NCBI GenBank assembly: GCA_049515555.1
Contig: JBEKTY010000114.1
Coordinates: 1 to 26,161, forward strand
Direction: 5' to 3'
From: JBEKTY01 sp049515555
GTDB lineage: Bacteria; Planctomycetota; Planctomycetia; Pirellulales; Thermoguttaceae
Length of the DNA stretch: 26,161 bases
Shown: positions 1-7,297 of the stretch, one piece after another
How positions within the stretch are numbered: the stretch's first letter is position 1
Layout: each line of letters starts with the position of its first letter
Made by a program: the position numbers and the translations under genes
Notes under the pieces: generated by a model
Database searches by the model: none
What the model was told of the DNA's origin: nothing
Seen by the model: only the letters and a program-made list of their open reading frames with translations

Positions 1-119
1 TGCTCCTTGTCCAGCGTCTTGCGGTTGCCCATCCAGGTGAACGAGACCCGGGTGGCAGCCCATTCCAGGGCAAGGTGTTGTGCTGCTTCGCTGCGTTCCA
101 GCGAAACGCTTTCGCCCAT
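1..119 (-). CDS. Partial hypothetical protein (N-terminal 39 residues)
   Basis: Only the first 39 codons lie in the window; the gene continues off the left edge. The ATG at 117-119 (read leftwards) is preceded by a GGAGGT Shine-Dalgarno six bases upstream (plus-strand ACCTCC at 126-131), which fixes the start. The peptide opens MGESVSLERSEAAQHLALEW and continues with ATRVSFTWMGNRKTLDKE. The 'RVSFTW-G-RKTL' stretch resembles the N-terminus of an uncharacterised planctomycete family, recalled from memory and not verified. No function can be assigned. It points away from the AI-2E gene, so the following gap is a divergent promoter region. Confidence 0.6.
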   Translation of the reverse strand, partial: MGESVSLERSEAAQHLALEWAATRVSFTWMGNRKTLDKE

Positions 120-756
120 AACTTGACCTCCGGCTAGGGTTTTGGGATGAAGGGGGTTAGTTCCCCGTAGGACCGCATAGCGCCGCTACGAGGGGCGTTA
201 CGGCACAGAAACCGCAAGATGGCCGACTTTTCGACCCACCCGAAAGTATGGCAAAAGTCGAACCGTTCCCCCCTGCTTTTCGCCTTGCAGAACCGCGCCT
301 TGCCGGCCAAGCCTCCGTAGACCGATGGCCGCTAGGGAGCGGTGGTAGGGGCTTAGGTGAGCTAGCGCCGCCGAGCCCTGGCCGGGTGCCCACCCTTACC
401 TCCCCTACCGTCGCCCTACTAGCGTCCTCCGGGCCGAATCACTTTTGGCGTGTAGTGCGCAATAAGGATATTGTCTTTTCCGTTGCTGGGTACGAACCGC
501 GCATTTTCCCGAAGTGTGAGGTCGGGTCCCCCGCCTGTTGGGACACCAAGTGGCGTGTCAACAACGTATCGTACTTCGACACGTCCGCGAAAAGGGATGA
601 CTTGTTGGGACGCCAGCAGCGGCTGGGATAATCTGGGTAGCGCGGAGTCGTCGCCGGTGCCTTCCCACGGCCTGTCTGTTTCGTTACACTCTATACTCGC
701 TCTGCTTCCGCTGGCCATCGTGTTTCCTAAAGCGCGCCGACAAGCCCAAATTAGCC
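120..756. other. Divergent intergenic region, no convincing gene
   Basis: About 640 bases separate the leftward partial gene from the AI-2E family gene. Open frames in both directions exist but have no Shine-Dalgarno, no recognisable domain, and the skewed composition expected of chance frames in GC-rich DNA. Apart from the ribosome site of the leftward gene and a weak promoter candidate near 662-690, I see no RNA gene, repeat or terminator here. Confidence 0.5.
662..690 (+). promoter_or_regulatory. Weak sigma70-like promoter candidate for the AI-2E gene
   Basis: TTCCCA (662-667) and TACACT (685-690) are separated by 17 bases, each matching four of six consensus positions. A second -10-like TATACT follows at 692-697 without a matching -35. 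Transcription would start about 60 bases before the ATG at 757. Such matches are common by chance, so confidence is low. Confidence 0.25.
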
Positions 757-1842
757 ATGTCGAAGCCGGATGATGTCCGTACCTATCAGCGCGTGCAGAC
801 CGTCTGCCTCCTGATGCTCACACTCGTGGCCTTGGGGGTGGCGTCGTACCTGCTTCGGCCGGTGCTCGTGCCGTTCGTGCTGGCCGTTTTTCTGATGTAC
901 TGCCTGACTCCTGTGATCGAAGTACAGCGACGGTACTTGCGGATGCCACGGGGGCTGGCGATCGTGTCGACCGTGCTCCTGGCACTAGTGATCTTGGCCC
1001 TTTGTGGCGCCGTCGTGGCCACGTCCATCAGCAGCGCCTCCCGGCGGCTGCAGGACTACGAAAAGCAATTCCAAGACCTCACTGAACGCTTCGCCTCGTC
1101 CATGCCGTTAGAGCGATTGGGCATTAAGACCGACACCGAACAAATCCACAAGTTTCTCACCGCTCAAGAGGGCGTCGGCTGGCAACTTGTATCGACCGTG
1201 CTCAGCGAGGCCACGAATGTCATCTCCAACGGGGCGCTGGTGATTATTTTCATGCTCTTCCTCTTGCTAGGCCACAGGTCTGCCCCACGGCCTTCTGCCG
1301 ACGTGCTGGCCGAGATCGAGACGAGCGTGAAAAGCTACATTGTTGGCACGATATTCCTTTCGGCCGTCACGGGCCTGCTGGTTGGGCTGAGCCTGGCACT
1401 GCTGGGAGTGGAGTTTGCCTGGGTTTTCGGCTTGCTGGCCTTTCTGTTGAACTTCGTTCCGAGCATTGGAGCGATCATCGCCTCACTCTTGCCGCTGCCT
1501 GTGATTCTGCTCAGTCCCGACATGTCGCTCACCGCCATGGTTCTGGCGATTGTCATTCCGGCGGCCGTTCAGTTTTTCATCGGCAGCTTCGTGCAGCCGA
1601 GGATACTAGGCCATGCGTTGGATCTCCATCCGGTGGTGATTGTGCTGGCGTTGATCTTCTTCGGCATGATTTGGGGTCTCATGGGAGCGTTTCTGGCGAC
1701 TCCCATTACGGCGGTAGTCCGTATCATCTTCGGGAGAATCCCGATCACGCGTCCGCTGGCGAGTATGCTAGCCGGCAATTTGGACGTGCTGTCGGTTGCG
1801 GGTAACCGGGAGACCCTATCGGCCGGGCGCGACGAATCGTGA
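757..1842 (+). CDS. AI-2E family transporter (PerM/UPF0118-like membrane protein)
   Basis: The 361-residue product is a polytopic inner-membrane protein of the AI-2E transporter (PerM/YdgG/YdbI) family, whose members have been linked to autoinducer-2 export or Na+/H+ exchange; the substrate is not predictable here. Two adjacent hydrophobic segments lie at about residues 17-55 with the family's 'LRPVLVPFVLAVFLMYCLTP' pattern. A soluble loop with coiled-coil character (about 90-145) follows. The C-terminal membrane bundle includes the 'LLAFLLNFVPSIGAIIASLL' signature and 'FVQPRILGHALDLHPVVIVL'. Length is normal for the family. There is no clear Shine-Dalgarno before the ATG at 757, but the next Met lies inside the first helix, so this start is kept. 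The stop overlaps the GTG of a truncated LssY-type reading frame. Confidence 0.88.
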   Translation: MSKPDDVRTYQRVQTVCLLMLTLVALGVASYLLRPVLVPFVLAVFLMYCLTPVIEVQRRYLRMPRGLAIVSTVLLALVILALCGAVVATSISSASRRLQDYEKQFQDLTERFASSMPLERLGIKTDTEQIHKFLTAQEGVGWQLVSTVLSEATNVISNGALVIIFMLFLLLGHRSAPRPSADVLAEIETSVKSYIVGTIFLSAVTGLLVGLSLALLGVEFAWVFGLLAFLLNFVPSIGAIIASLLPLPVILLSPDMSLTAMVLAIVIPAAVQFFIGSFVQPRILGHALDLHPVVIVLALIFFGMIWGLMGAFLATPITAVVRIIFGRIPITRPLASMLAGNLDVLSVAGNRETLSAGRDES

Positions 1843-2135
1843 GAACGCCGCCGCTCCGCAGCCGTGACATCGGTGTCCGGTTCACCTGGCGGACCTGGAA
1901 TCTGACGACCCACCGGATTGATTCCGACGTGGACGAGGCCCGGGATTACGTCGTCGAGGATCTGATGCACGTTGGTCGGTTGGATATGGCAGATTACGTA
2001 GATGGTGTCGGCCCGTGCGAGCGGGCGACACCGCGACGGAACTTGACCGGCGACCCGTACTACACCGATGGCAAACGGGCCGTTGTGTTCCTGTCGGCGA
2101 CGCGAACCGCACCAAGGTTCGTCGCCCTTTCCTGA
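1839..2135 (+). pseudogene. Truncated LssY C-terminal domain fragment
   Basis: This 98-codon frame begins with GTG overlapping the TGA of the AI-2E gene by four bases (GTGA). After about nine residues it reads DIGVRFTWRTWNLTTHRIDS, then DVDEARDYVVEDL, YVDGVG, and RRNLTGDPYYTDGKRAVVFL. I recognise this as the second half of the LssY C-terminal domain (pattern: 'THxIDxDVDxxRDyvveDL... NltGDPyfTDG'), which often follows a membrane or phosphatase part. The upstream half of the domain is missing, and there is no Shine-Dalgarno. It is either a decayed remnant or a small product translated by coupling to the AI-2E gene. The domain recognition is from memory and unsearched. Confidence 0.55.
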
Positions 2136-2227
2136 TTCGTCTTGTTCGACCGGCCTCCCAATGTTGTCCTTCTGGCAAGACATAGTTGGTCCAGAAGTGA
2201 CTCTCTCGGGCGGTCTCGATGCTCGTC

Positions 2228-2245
2228 GGCCTCTCCGCAGAGGCC
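2228..2245. terminator. GC-rich stem-loop between convergent genes, possible terminator
   Basis: A perfect 7-bp stem GGCCTCT/AGAGGCC with a CCGC tetraloop sits between the plus-strand LssY fragment (ends 2135) and the minus-strand SnoaL-like gene (ends 2369). The location suits a bidirectional terminator, but neither side has a T-run, so it is not a classical intrinsic terminator. Confidence 0.25.
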
Positions 2246-2368
2246 AAGGAGTCTGTCGCGAGAATCCGTCGGTTCTCGAACCACACTAGCTCGATCGTGT
2301 CGAGGGCCTCGGCCCGGCAAGTATCTGCGGTTGCAGAAAGAAATGTCGGGAAGGAGCGAACGGCGCAT

Positions 2369-3376
2369 CTACGGCTGGCTTTTTTTCGCCGGTTGTGTGG
2401 CTTCGTCCTCCTTGGCCGCCGCTCTCGCCGCGGCCTGACGCTTGATCGCGACTTCGGGCACATCAGGTTGTCGTTCGTTGTTGACGACGCGGTCTCTGGA
2501 TTGCAGCGTCACGGTCTGGGCATCGACCTTGGTGAGAATGTTCGTGGCGGAGGTTTCGCTGCCGTCGGCCAACGTGCCGGCGTACTTGATCAGCCAGCGA
2601 TCGCCATCACGGACCCAGACGTTCTCGCCGAAGCTGCCGTCGGCATCGAAAGCCCATGAGCGAATGCGATTGGTGCGAGGATCCCAGCCAATGATCTCCG
2701 TGCCGCCATGCAGAAAAGCCCCCTTGCCTTCGACCTTGAACTTGCGAATGAGGAATGCCTGGTTGGCGGTCCAATCGCAGGACGTTCCGAGCGAAATGCC
2801 GGCTTTCGAGGTCTCGCTTGCCCAGTCGCCCACAAGCCACTCCAGCTCTTTCAAGCGATTGGCCTGAACGGCGACGCGGCCAGATGTCTCGTGGGCGCTC
2901 TCGATCAGCCAGCGGCCGTTCTGCTTGACGATGACCATGGTGGCGGTCCGCGCGGCCGGCGCAGGGGAATTGGCCGCGGCCAACTTGATCTCAGGAACGG
3001 CATCGACCAATGCCAGGCTGTCGTTCACCAGCCGGAAGTGCAGAATCTGCATCTGGAGCTTGCCGCCCTTCCGCGCGGCGAAGGCCTGGGCGAATTGCTT
3101 CTCGATGGCTTCGCGGCCTTCGGCGCTGGCGCCACCGGCGCCGACAAAATCGCCGTTCTCCGTCCAGCAACCGGCTGCGCCCTTGGCGTCGCCTTCGTTG
3201 AAGTTGGTCTCGAGTTGCGTTAGGAGGCTAAGAACGCCCTGTCGCTCGGCCGACGCGGCCACGGTCTTGGCAGCGTCTTTTTCCGCGGCCTTGTCCAAGG
3301 CAGTGTTCTGGGCGAGCACGGTCCCGGCCACAGCGAGGGAAAGAAAGGCAGAAACAGTACCAATCAGGCGATGCAT
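2369..3376 (-). CDS. Secreted SnoaL/DUF4440-like protein with lipocalin-like C-terminal domain
   Basis: The product has 335 residues. It opens MHRLIGTVSAFLSLAVAGTV followed by LAQN, a signal peptide with likely cleavage after residue 22. Residues about 45-165 form a SnoaL-like/NTF2-like (SgcJ/EcaC, DUF4440) fold: 'LLTQLETNFNEGDAKGAAGC', 'GREAIEKQF' and 'RWLIESAHE'. Residues about 175-310 look like a DUF1579-type beta-barrel: 'LEWLVGDW', 'IIGWDPRTNRIRSWAFDADG' and 'NVWVRDGDRW'. It ends in a charged Ala/Lys tail. I chose the ATG at 3374-3376 because GGAG lies seven bases upstream; an upstream GTG at 3404-3406 has no ribosome site. It is a paralogue of the gene at 7298-8290 and is probably last in the minus-strand block, 39 bp after the small secreted protein. 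Catalytic function cannot be predicted. Confidence 0.8.
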   Translation of the reverse strand: MHRLIGTVSAFLSLAVAGTVLAQNTALDKAAEKDAAKTVAASAERQGVLSLLTQLETNFNEGDAKGAAGCWTENGDFVGAGGASAEGREAIEKQFAQAFAARKGGKLQMQILHFRLVNDSLALVDAVPEIKLAAANSPAPAARTATMVIVKQNGRWLIESAHETSGRVAVQANRLKELEWLVGDWASETSKAGISLGTSCDWTANQAFLIRKFKVEGKGAFLHGGTEIIGWDPRTNRIRSWAFDADGSFGENVWVRDGDRWLIKYAGTLADGSETSATNILTKVDAQTVTLQSRDRVVNNERQPDVPEVAIKRQAAARAAAKEDEATQPAKKSQP

Positions 3377-3415
3377 GTTAAGGCTCCATGAACGAGAATT
3401 CTTCACAAACCAAGG

Positions 3416-4126
3416 TTAACTCGAACTGCCGGCCGCTTGGGCCCGGGCGGTGACTTCCTGAGCTAACTGATTCAGAAAGGTCTTGGCCGCGTCGTAGTCG
3501 GCCTTATCGATGCCAGTTTTCAGCCGCCACTCCAGCACGGCCTTCATATCCTCCACGGTGCCCGCCATCTTGCGATAATCGGCCGACGTGGGAACACTCA
3601 GCTTCGGCGGCGTGCGGCGATACGGCGCCTCGATTCGGGTACGCTGGGGGACAAAGCACGTCTCCTGCAGCACGGTCGGCCACCGGATAATGTCCATAGC
3701 CGGCGGAGGCGGTTCGCCCGAAGGCGCGAAGCCAACCGGAACCGCTGGAGCACCGGAAGCATACCCCATAGCACCACGCGGGGCCGATTGCTGGGTCTGC
3801 TGCTGGAACCACCAATCTTGGTTTGCCTGCTGCTGCCCCGCGATCGAATCGGCCCGGCTCTGGGCCTGACTGGACAACGTATTGCGAATGCCGCTTTGCA
3901 CGACATAGTTTTGTCCCATCGCGGCCCGCTGCCCGGTCTGCGTGCTCTGGGCCTTGAGCTGCATGGCCGTTGCCTGCCGATAGTTGGCACCGAACAAGGC
4001 GGCCGCGCCATTCGCACCGCCCCAGCCGCCGTAACCATAGCCGGGGTAGAACTGCGCCGAAGCGGGACCAGCCAGCCCGATCATTCCGCCGGCAATCAGC
4101 GCAGCGACGAGAATTCGACGATTCAT
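3416..4126 (-). CDS. Small secreted Gln/Ala-rich hypothetical protein
   Basis: The 236-residue product starts MNRRILVAALIAGGMIGLAG, with a signal peptide likely cut after PASA (residue 24). The mature part begins with an aromatic/glycine stretch (FYPGYGYGGWGG), then a Gln/Ser/Ala-rich segment (about 50-115) likely to be helical, a proline-rich linker (about 120-145), and a more conserved-looking C-terminal part with 'RTRIEAPYRRTPPKLSVPT' and 'MKAVLEWRLKTGIDKADYDA'. The start has a GGAGGT site five bases upstream. I do not recognise a named family; it fits the exported, low-complexity proteins common in planctomycetes. It lies 191 bp after surface protein B, with its own promoter-like sequence in that gap, and 39 bp before the SnoaL-like gene. 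Confidence 0.75.
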   Translation of the reverse strand: MNRRILVAALIAGGMIGLAGPASAQFYPGYGYGGWGGANGAAALFGANYRQATAMQLKAQSTQTGQRAAMGQNYVVQSGIRNTLSSQAQSRADSIAGQQQANQDWWFQQQTQQSAPRGAMGYASGAPAVPVGFAPSGEPPPPAMDIIRWPTVLQETCFVPQRTRIEAPYRRTPPKLSVPTSADYRKMAGTVEDMKAVLEWRLKTGIDKADYDAAKTFLNQLAQEVTARAQAAGSSS

Positions 4127-4212
4127 TTTCGACCTCCGAAGTAATTCGGCACGAAGGCAACAAGTGGGCGAACCGGCGAGGTGGCGATATGGCCCCTGCT
4201 GGCACGAAACTC

Positions 4213-4241
4213 ATTATACACAACGAGAACACAATTGTCCC
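4213..4241 (-). promoter_or_regulatory. Sigma70-like promoter for the small secreted protein gene
   Basis: Read leftwards, GGGACA (4236-4241) and a perfect TATAAT (4213-4218) are separated by exactly 17 bases. Transcription would start near 4206, giving a leader of about 80 bases before the ATG at 4126. The position, in the 191-bp gap between surface protein B and the secreted-protein gene, supports a separate transcription unit for the last two genes of the block. Confidence 0.5.
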
Positions 4242-4255
4242 GATTCATGGGGACA
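4236..4255. promoter_or_regulatory. Operator-like inverted repeat overlapping the -35 box
   Basis: TGTCCC and GGGACA form perfect 6-bp arms around an 8-base centre (TGTCCC-N8-GGGACA). The left arm is exactly the -35 hexamer of the minus-strand promoter at 4213-4241. The geometry suits a dimeric repressor site, but a chance palindrome or a decayed copy of the AGGGGACAA repeat seen near 26 kb is also possible. Confidence 0.35.
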
Positions 4256-4317
4256 TTGCCTTTGTCGTGGCCAATGGACTCTAGCCCTTATCGTCCGTTT
4301 GCTTGGTACAGACTCCT

Positions 4318-5811
4318 CTATTGCTGTTCCTGGCCTTCCGGCTGCTTCAGACGGATCAGAGTGCGAGGCTCCTGCCGGTCAGGCCCGAAATGGACCAGCA
4401 CCGGCACCTCGTCGTTAGTCAGGTTGTAAAGACCGGTCTCGACAACCACCGACGTATTGCCTTGCATTCGGATGGCCACTCGCTGAGTTTGCTTATCCAC
4501 GGCGCCAACGACGGGCGTAACGTTATCGGCCAAGAAATCTTGAAAATTGCCGCGAATCGCCCCCTCCTTGTTCAACGCGAGTTGGACGACCTTGTCGGTC
4601 TGGGTCTGCGCGGGCTCGGCGATGACGGCGAACACGCCCAGGGGCAGCCACTCTTCGTTCTGGGGCGTCTGACCGGCATCGGCGACTTTGCCGGCCTGAT
4701 CGTAATATTGTTCGGCCGACGCCACCGGCTGATCGCCGTAGTAGACGTTCCCGTCGTCGTAGGTTACGTTCTGGCCGTAGTCGTAGTAGGTTCCTTCGCC
4801 CGTGCATCCGCAATAGCTGCCGGCCGCGGCCCAGTTTGCGGCGGCCCAGGCCGAGGCGGTAACAGCCCACCGCGCGGGCCACCAAGCGCCAAAGTGAACG
4901 GCGTGCCAGCCTGGCGTGAAGTAGCCCCATCGAGTAAAGTTTCCGTTGACTGCGGCCCAAGAGCGGCCGCCGACGAACTGGCCGTTGACGAACGAAGCAC
5001 CGCGTCCGGCGGCCACAGTATTGCCGCCCGGGCCGCGAATGGCCGCGCCGCCGGCCACTTTGGTATATGAATTTCCGCCGGGTCCTGTGACCTTGACTGC
5101 GGCGCGGCCGGCGCCGACGGTGGTTCCGCCCGGCCCCGTTCGGCTACCGCCCACGCCGCCGACGGAGATCTGGCCGCCGCCTGGCCCCGTGACCGTGTGG
5201 CCGCGACTTCCGCCCGTGGAGGGCAACTGTGCGGGGCGAGCCGGCGCCGATCCCGCGAGTTGCCCGCGCCCGGAATCGGCCGGCATGTTGAGGAAGTTGC
5301 CGAGCTGGCTGGCGCTGGGCCGTTGGGCGGCCTGCGCCGGGAGCTGCCCCGGGCGGGCCGCGCCGGCCGCCGCGCCCGTGCCCGGACGCCCGGCCGGAAG
5401 TTGCCCCGGCCGATTGCCCGCAATCCCCTGCCCAGCCCCGGCTGCGGGCCGATTGCCCGCACTGGGCGCCGCGGGACGATTGGTCGGGAGTTGGGCCGGC
5501 CGATTGGCCGGACGCGCCTGCCCTCCCCCAGCCGCCGGCCGCTGGGCCGGGCTCGGGGCGGGCCGGCTCGTGGCCGGTCGTGGAGCCGGACGACTGGCGG
5601 GCGCGGCCCGGCTCATCGACGGGCTTCGGTTGGCCGCCGGCGCAGATCTTGGCGCCGGTCTCGCTGCCGCGCTCGGGCGTGCGCCGCCTCCTCCGCCACG
5701 GGCACCGCCTCCGCCGCCACCCCGTCCGCCGCCGCCACGAGGAAAACCTTCCGTTGCCAACAGCGCCGCCGCCACGGCCGCGCCTACCAGGAGAATCGTG
5801 GACCTCTTCAT
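4318..5811 (-). CDS. Mu-protocadherin-like putative cell-surface protein B (tandem duplicate)
   Basis: The 497-residue product belongs to a planctomycete family commonly labelled 'similar to mu-protocadherin, putative cell-surface protein'. It begins MKRSTILLVGAAVAAALLAT, a signal or anchor helix, then a Gly-only tract (about 23-45). A Pro/Ala/Arg-rich region with NRPAQLP/NRPGQLP-type repeats runs to about residue 190, followed by Gly-rich repeats (TGPGG, GPGGNT, SRTGPGGTT) to about 280. A Trp/Ala segment ends in YCGC near residue 333, and a conserved globular C-terminus follows: TYYDYGQNVTYDDGNVYYGD, EEWLPLGVFAVIAEP and ETGLYNLTNDEVPVLVHF. The start is set by AGGTGA just upstream. Only 8 bp separate it from the stop of its paralogue, so the two are cotranscribed. 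No enzymatic motif is visible; a surface or matrix role is inferred. Confidence 0.82.
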   Translation of the reverse strand: MKRSTILLVGAAVAAALLATEGFPRGGGGRGGGGGGARGGGGGARPSAAARPAPRSAPAANRSPSMSRAAPASRPAPRPATSRPAPSPAQRPAAGGGQARPANRPAQLPTNRPAAPSAGNRPAAGAGQGIAGNRPGQLPAGRPGTGAAAGAARPGQLPAQAAQRPSASQLGNFLNMPADSGRGQLAGSAPARPAQLPSTGGSRGHTVTGPGGGQISVGGVGGSRTGPGGTTVGAGRAAVKVTGPGGNSYTKVAGGAAIRGPGGNTVAAGRGASFVNGQFVGGRSWAAVNGNFTRWGYFTPGWHAVHFGAWWPARWAVTASAWAAANWAAAGSYCGCTGEGTYYDYGQNVTYDDGNVYYGDQPVASAEQYYDQAGKVADAGQTPQNEEWLPLGVFAVIAEPAQTQTDKVVQLALNKEGAIRGNFQDFLADNVTPVVGAVDKQTQRVAIRMQGNTSVVVETGLYNLTNDEVPVLVHFGPDRQEPRTLIRLKQPEGQEQQ

Positions 5812-5819
5812 CGGATCAC

Positions 5820-7229
5820 CTACTGTTGTTGTTGCTGCTGCTGGTCTTCCGGTTGCTGCAGACGGATCAGGGTACGATCCTCGTGTTGATCGGCATTGAA
5901 GTGAACGAGGACGGGCACTTCGTCGTTCGTCAGGTTGTACAGGCCCGTCTCGACGACCACCGCGTCGTTGCCTTCCAGTTTCATCGCCACGCGCTGGGTC
6001 TTCTTGTCCACCGCGCCGACGACCGGCATGAGCTTGTCGGACAGAGTGTCGTGCAAGTTGCCGCGAATGACGCCCTCCTTGTTCAACGCAAGTTGGACGG
6101 TCTTGTCGGTCTGGGTCTGGTTGGGCTCGGCGATGACGGCGAACACGCCCAGCGGCAGCCACTCCTCGTTCTGGGGCGTTTGGCCGGAATCGGCGATTTG
6201 GCCGGCCTGGTCGTAGTACTGCTCGGCCGAGGCCACCGGCTGATCGCCGCAGTAGACGTTCCCGTCGTCGTAGGTTACGTTCTCGCCGTAGTCGTAGTAG
6301 GTCCCTTCACCGCTGCAACCGCAATAGCCGCCGGCCGTGGCCCAGGCAGCCGTGGCCCAGGCCGTGCCCGCGATCGCCCACTTGCCGGGCCACCACGCGC
6401 CCGGATAGCGTCCGCACCAACCCGGCGTGAAGGAGTTCCAGCGGGTAAAGTTCCCGTTCACTGCGGTCCAGGACTTGCCGCCGACAAACTGGCCGTTGGC
6501 GAAGGAGGCGCCGCGTCCGGCGGCCACGGTATTGCCTCCCGGGCCGCGGATCGCCGCACCGCCGGCGACTTTGGTATAACTGTTGCCCCCGGGCCCCGTG
6601 ACCTGCACCCCAACTCGGCCCGCGCCAGCGGTGGTGCCACCCGGTCCGGTCCGGCTGCCGCCCACGCCGCCGACGGTGACCTGGCCGCCACCGGGCGTCG
6701 TGACCGTTTTCGATTGGATGCCCTGCGCACCGCCGGACAATTGGCCGGCGACAGGCTGGCCGGAAGTGCGCGGGCCGGCTTGCGGCTGCTGAGGGACGTT
6801 CAAGAAATTGCTGACCTGGCCTTGGGTGGGCCGCTGATAGGACTGTGGCGACTGCAAGCCCGCGCGATCCGCGGCGGCCGGAAGCTGGGCAGGACGATTG
6901 CCCGCAAGACCCTGACCTGGTCCGGCCGCGGGCCGCTGGCTCGGCACCGACGCTGCCGGCCGACTTGCAGCCGGAAGCTGAGCGGGGCGATTCGCGGCCG
7001 GTGAGGGTGCAGCCCGGCTCATGGATGGACTGCGGTTGACGGCGGGGCTGGCCGCCGGGCGTGCTCCAGCGGAGACTCCGCCGCCAGCACCTGCACGTGC
7101 GCCGCCGCCACCGCCTCCGCCGCCACCACGCGCGCCACCTCCGCCGCCTCCGCCGCGTGTAAAACCGTTCGTTGCCAAGAGCGCCGCGGCAATCGCCACG
7201 CCGACGAGCAAGATTGTGGATTTTTTCAT
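5820..7229 (-). CDS. Mu-protocadherin-like putative cell-surface protein A (tandem duplicate)
   Basis: The 469-residue paralogue of the following gene has the same order: signal/anchor MKKSTILLVGVAIAAALLAT, a long Gly tract, a Pro/Ala/Arg-rich low-complexity region, GPGG repeats, a YCGC motif near residue 304, and the C-terminal domain with TYYDYGENVTYDDGNVYCGD and ETGLYNLTNDEVPVLVHF. By eye the last 120 residues are roughly 80% identical to the neighbour. It ends in a run of seven Gln encoded by a CAA/CAG microsatellite (plus-strand CTG/TTG run at about 5822-5845) that the other copy has mostly lost. The start has AGGTGA four bases upstream. It lies 68 bp after the SnoaL-like gene and 8 bp before its duplicate. 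A gap in length comes from the low-complexity half, suggesting repeat slippage after duplication. Confidence 0.82.
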   Translation of the reverse strand: MKKSTILLVGVAIAAALLATNGFTRGGGGGGGARGGGGGGGGGARAGAGGGVSAGARPAASPAVNRSPSMSRAAPSPAANRPAQLPAASRPAASVPSQRPAAGPGQGLAGNRPAQLPAAADRAGLQSPQSYQRPTQGQVSNFLNVPQQPQAGPRTSGQPVAGQLSGGAQGIQSKTVTTPGGGQVTVGGVGGSRTGPGGTTAGAGRVGVQVTGPGGNSYTKVAGGAAIRGPGGNTVAAGRGASFANGQFVGGKSWTAVNGNFTRWNSFTPGWCGRYPGAWWPGKWAIAGTAWATAAWATAGGYCGCSGEGTYYDYGENVTYDDGNVYCGDQPVASAEQYYDQAGQIADSGQTPQNEEWLPLGVFAVIAEPNQTQTDKTVQLALNKEGVIRGNLHDTLSDKLMPVVGAVDKKTQRVAMKLEGNDAVVVETGLYNLTNDEVPVLVHFNADQHEDRTLIRLQQPEDQQQQQQQ

Positions 7230-7297
7230 GAGGTCACCTGTCCTATTCCCGTGGGAGTGTAGAGTCGTGTCTTGGCGAGTTGCGGAACCTGGCATCC

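Noticed and set aside
248..718. Overlapping open frames on both strands left of the AI-2E gene
   Set aside because: No Shine-Dalgarno, no hydrophobic or domain pattern, and mutually overlapping frames; treated as non-coding.
5000..5760. Apparent direct repeats that could be mistaken for a repeat array
   Set aside because: They are coding repeats (GPGG and NRPxQLP units) of the surface protein with irregular spacing, not CRISPR or minisatellite DNA.
5822..5845. CTG/TTG trinucleotide run
   Set aside because: It encodes the poly-Gln C-terminus of surface protein A; interesting as slippage but not a separate element.
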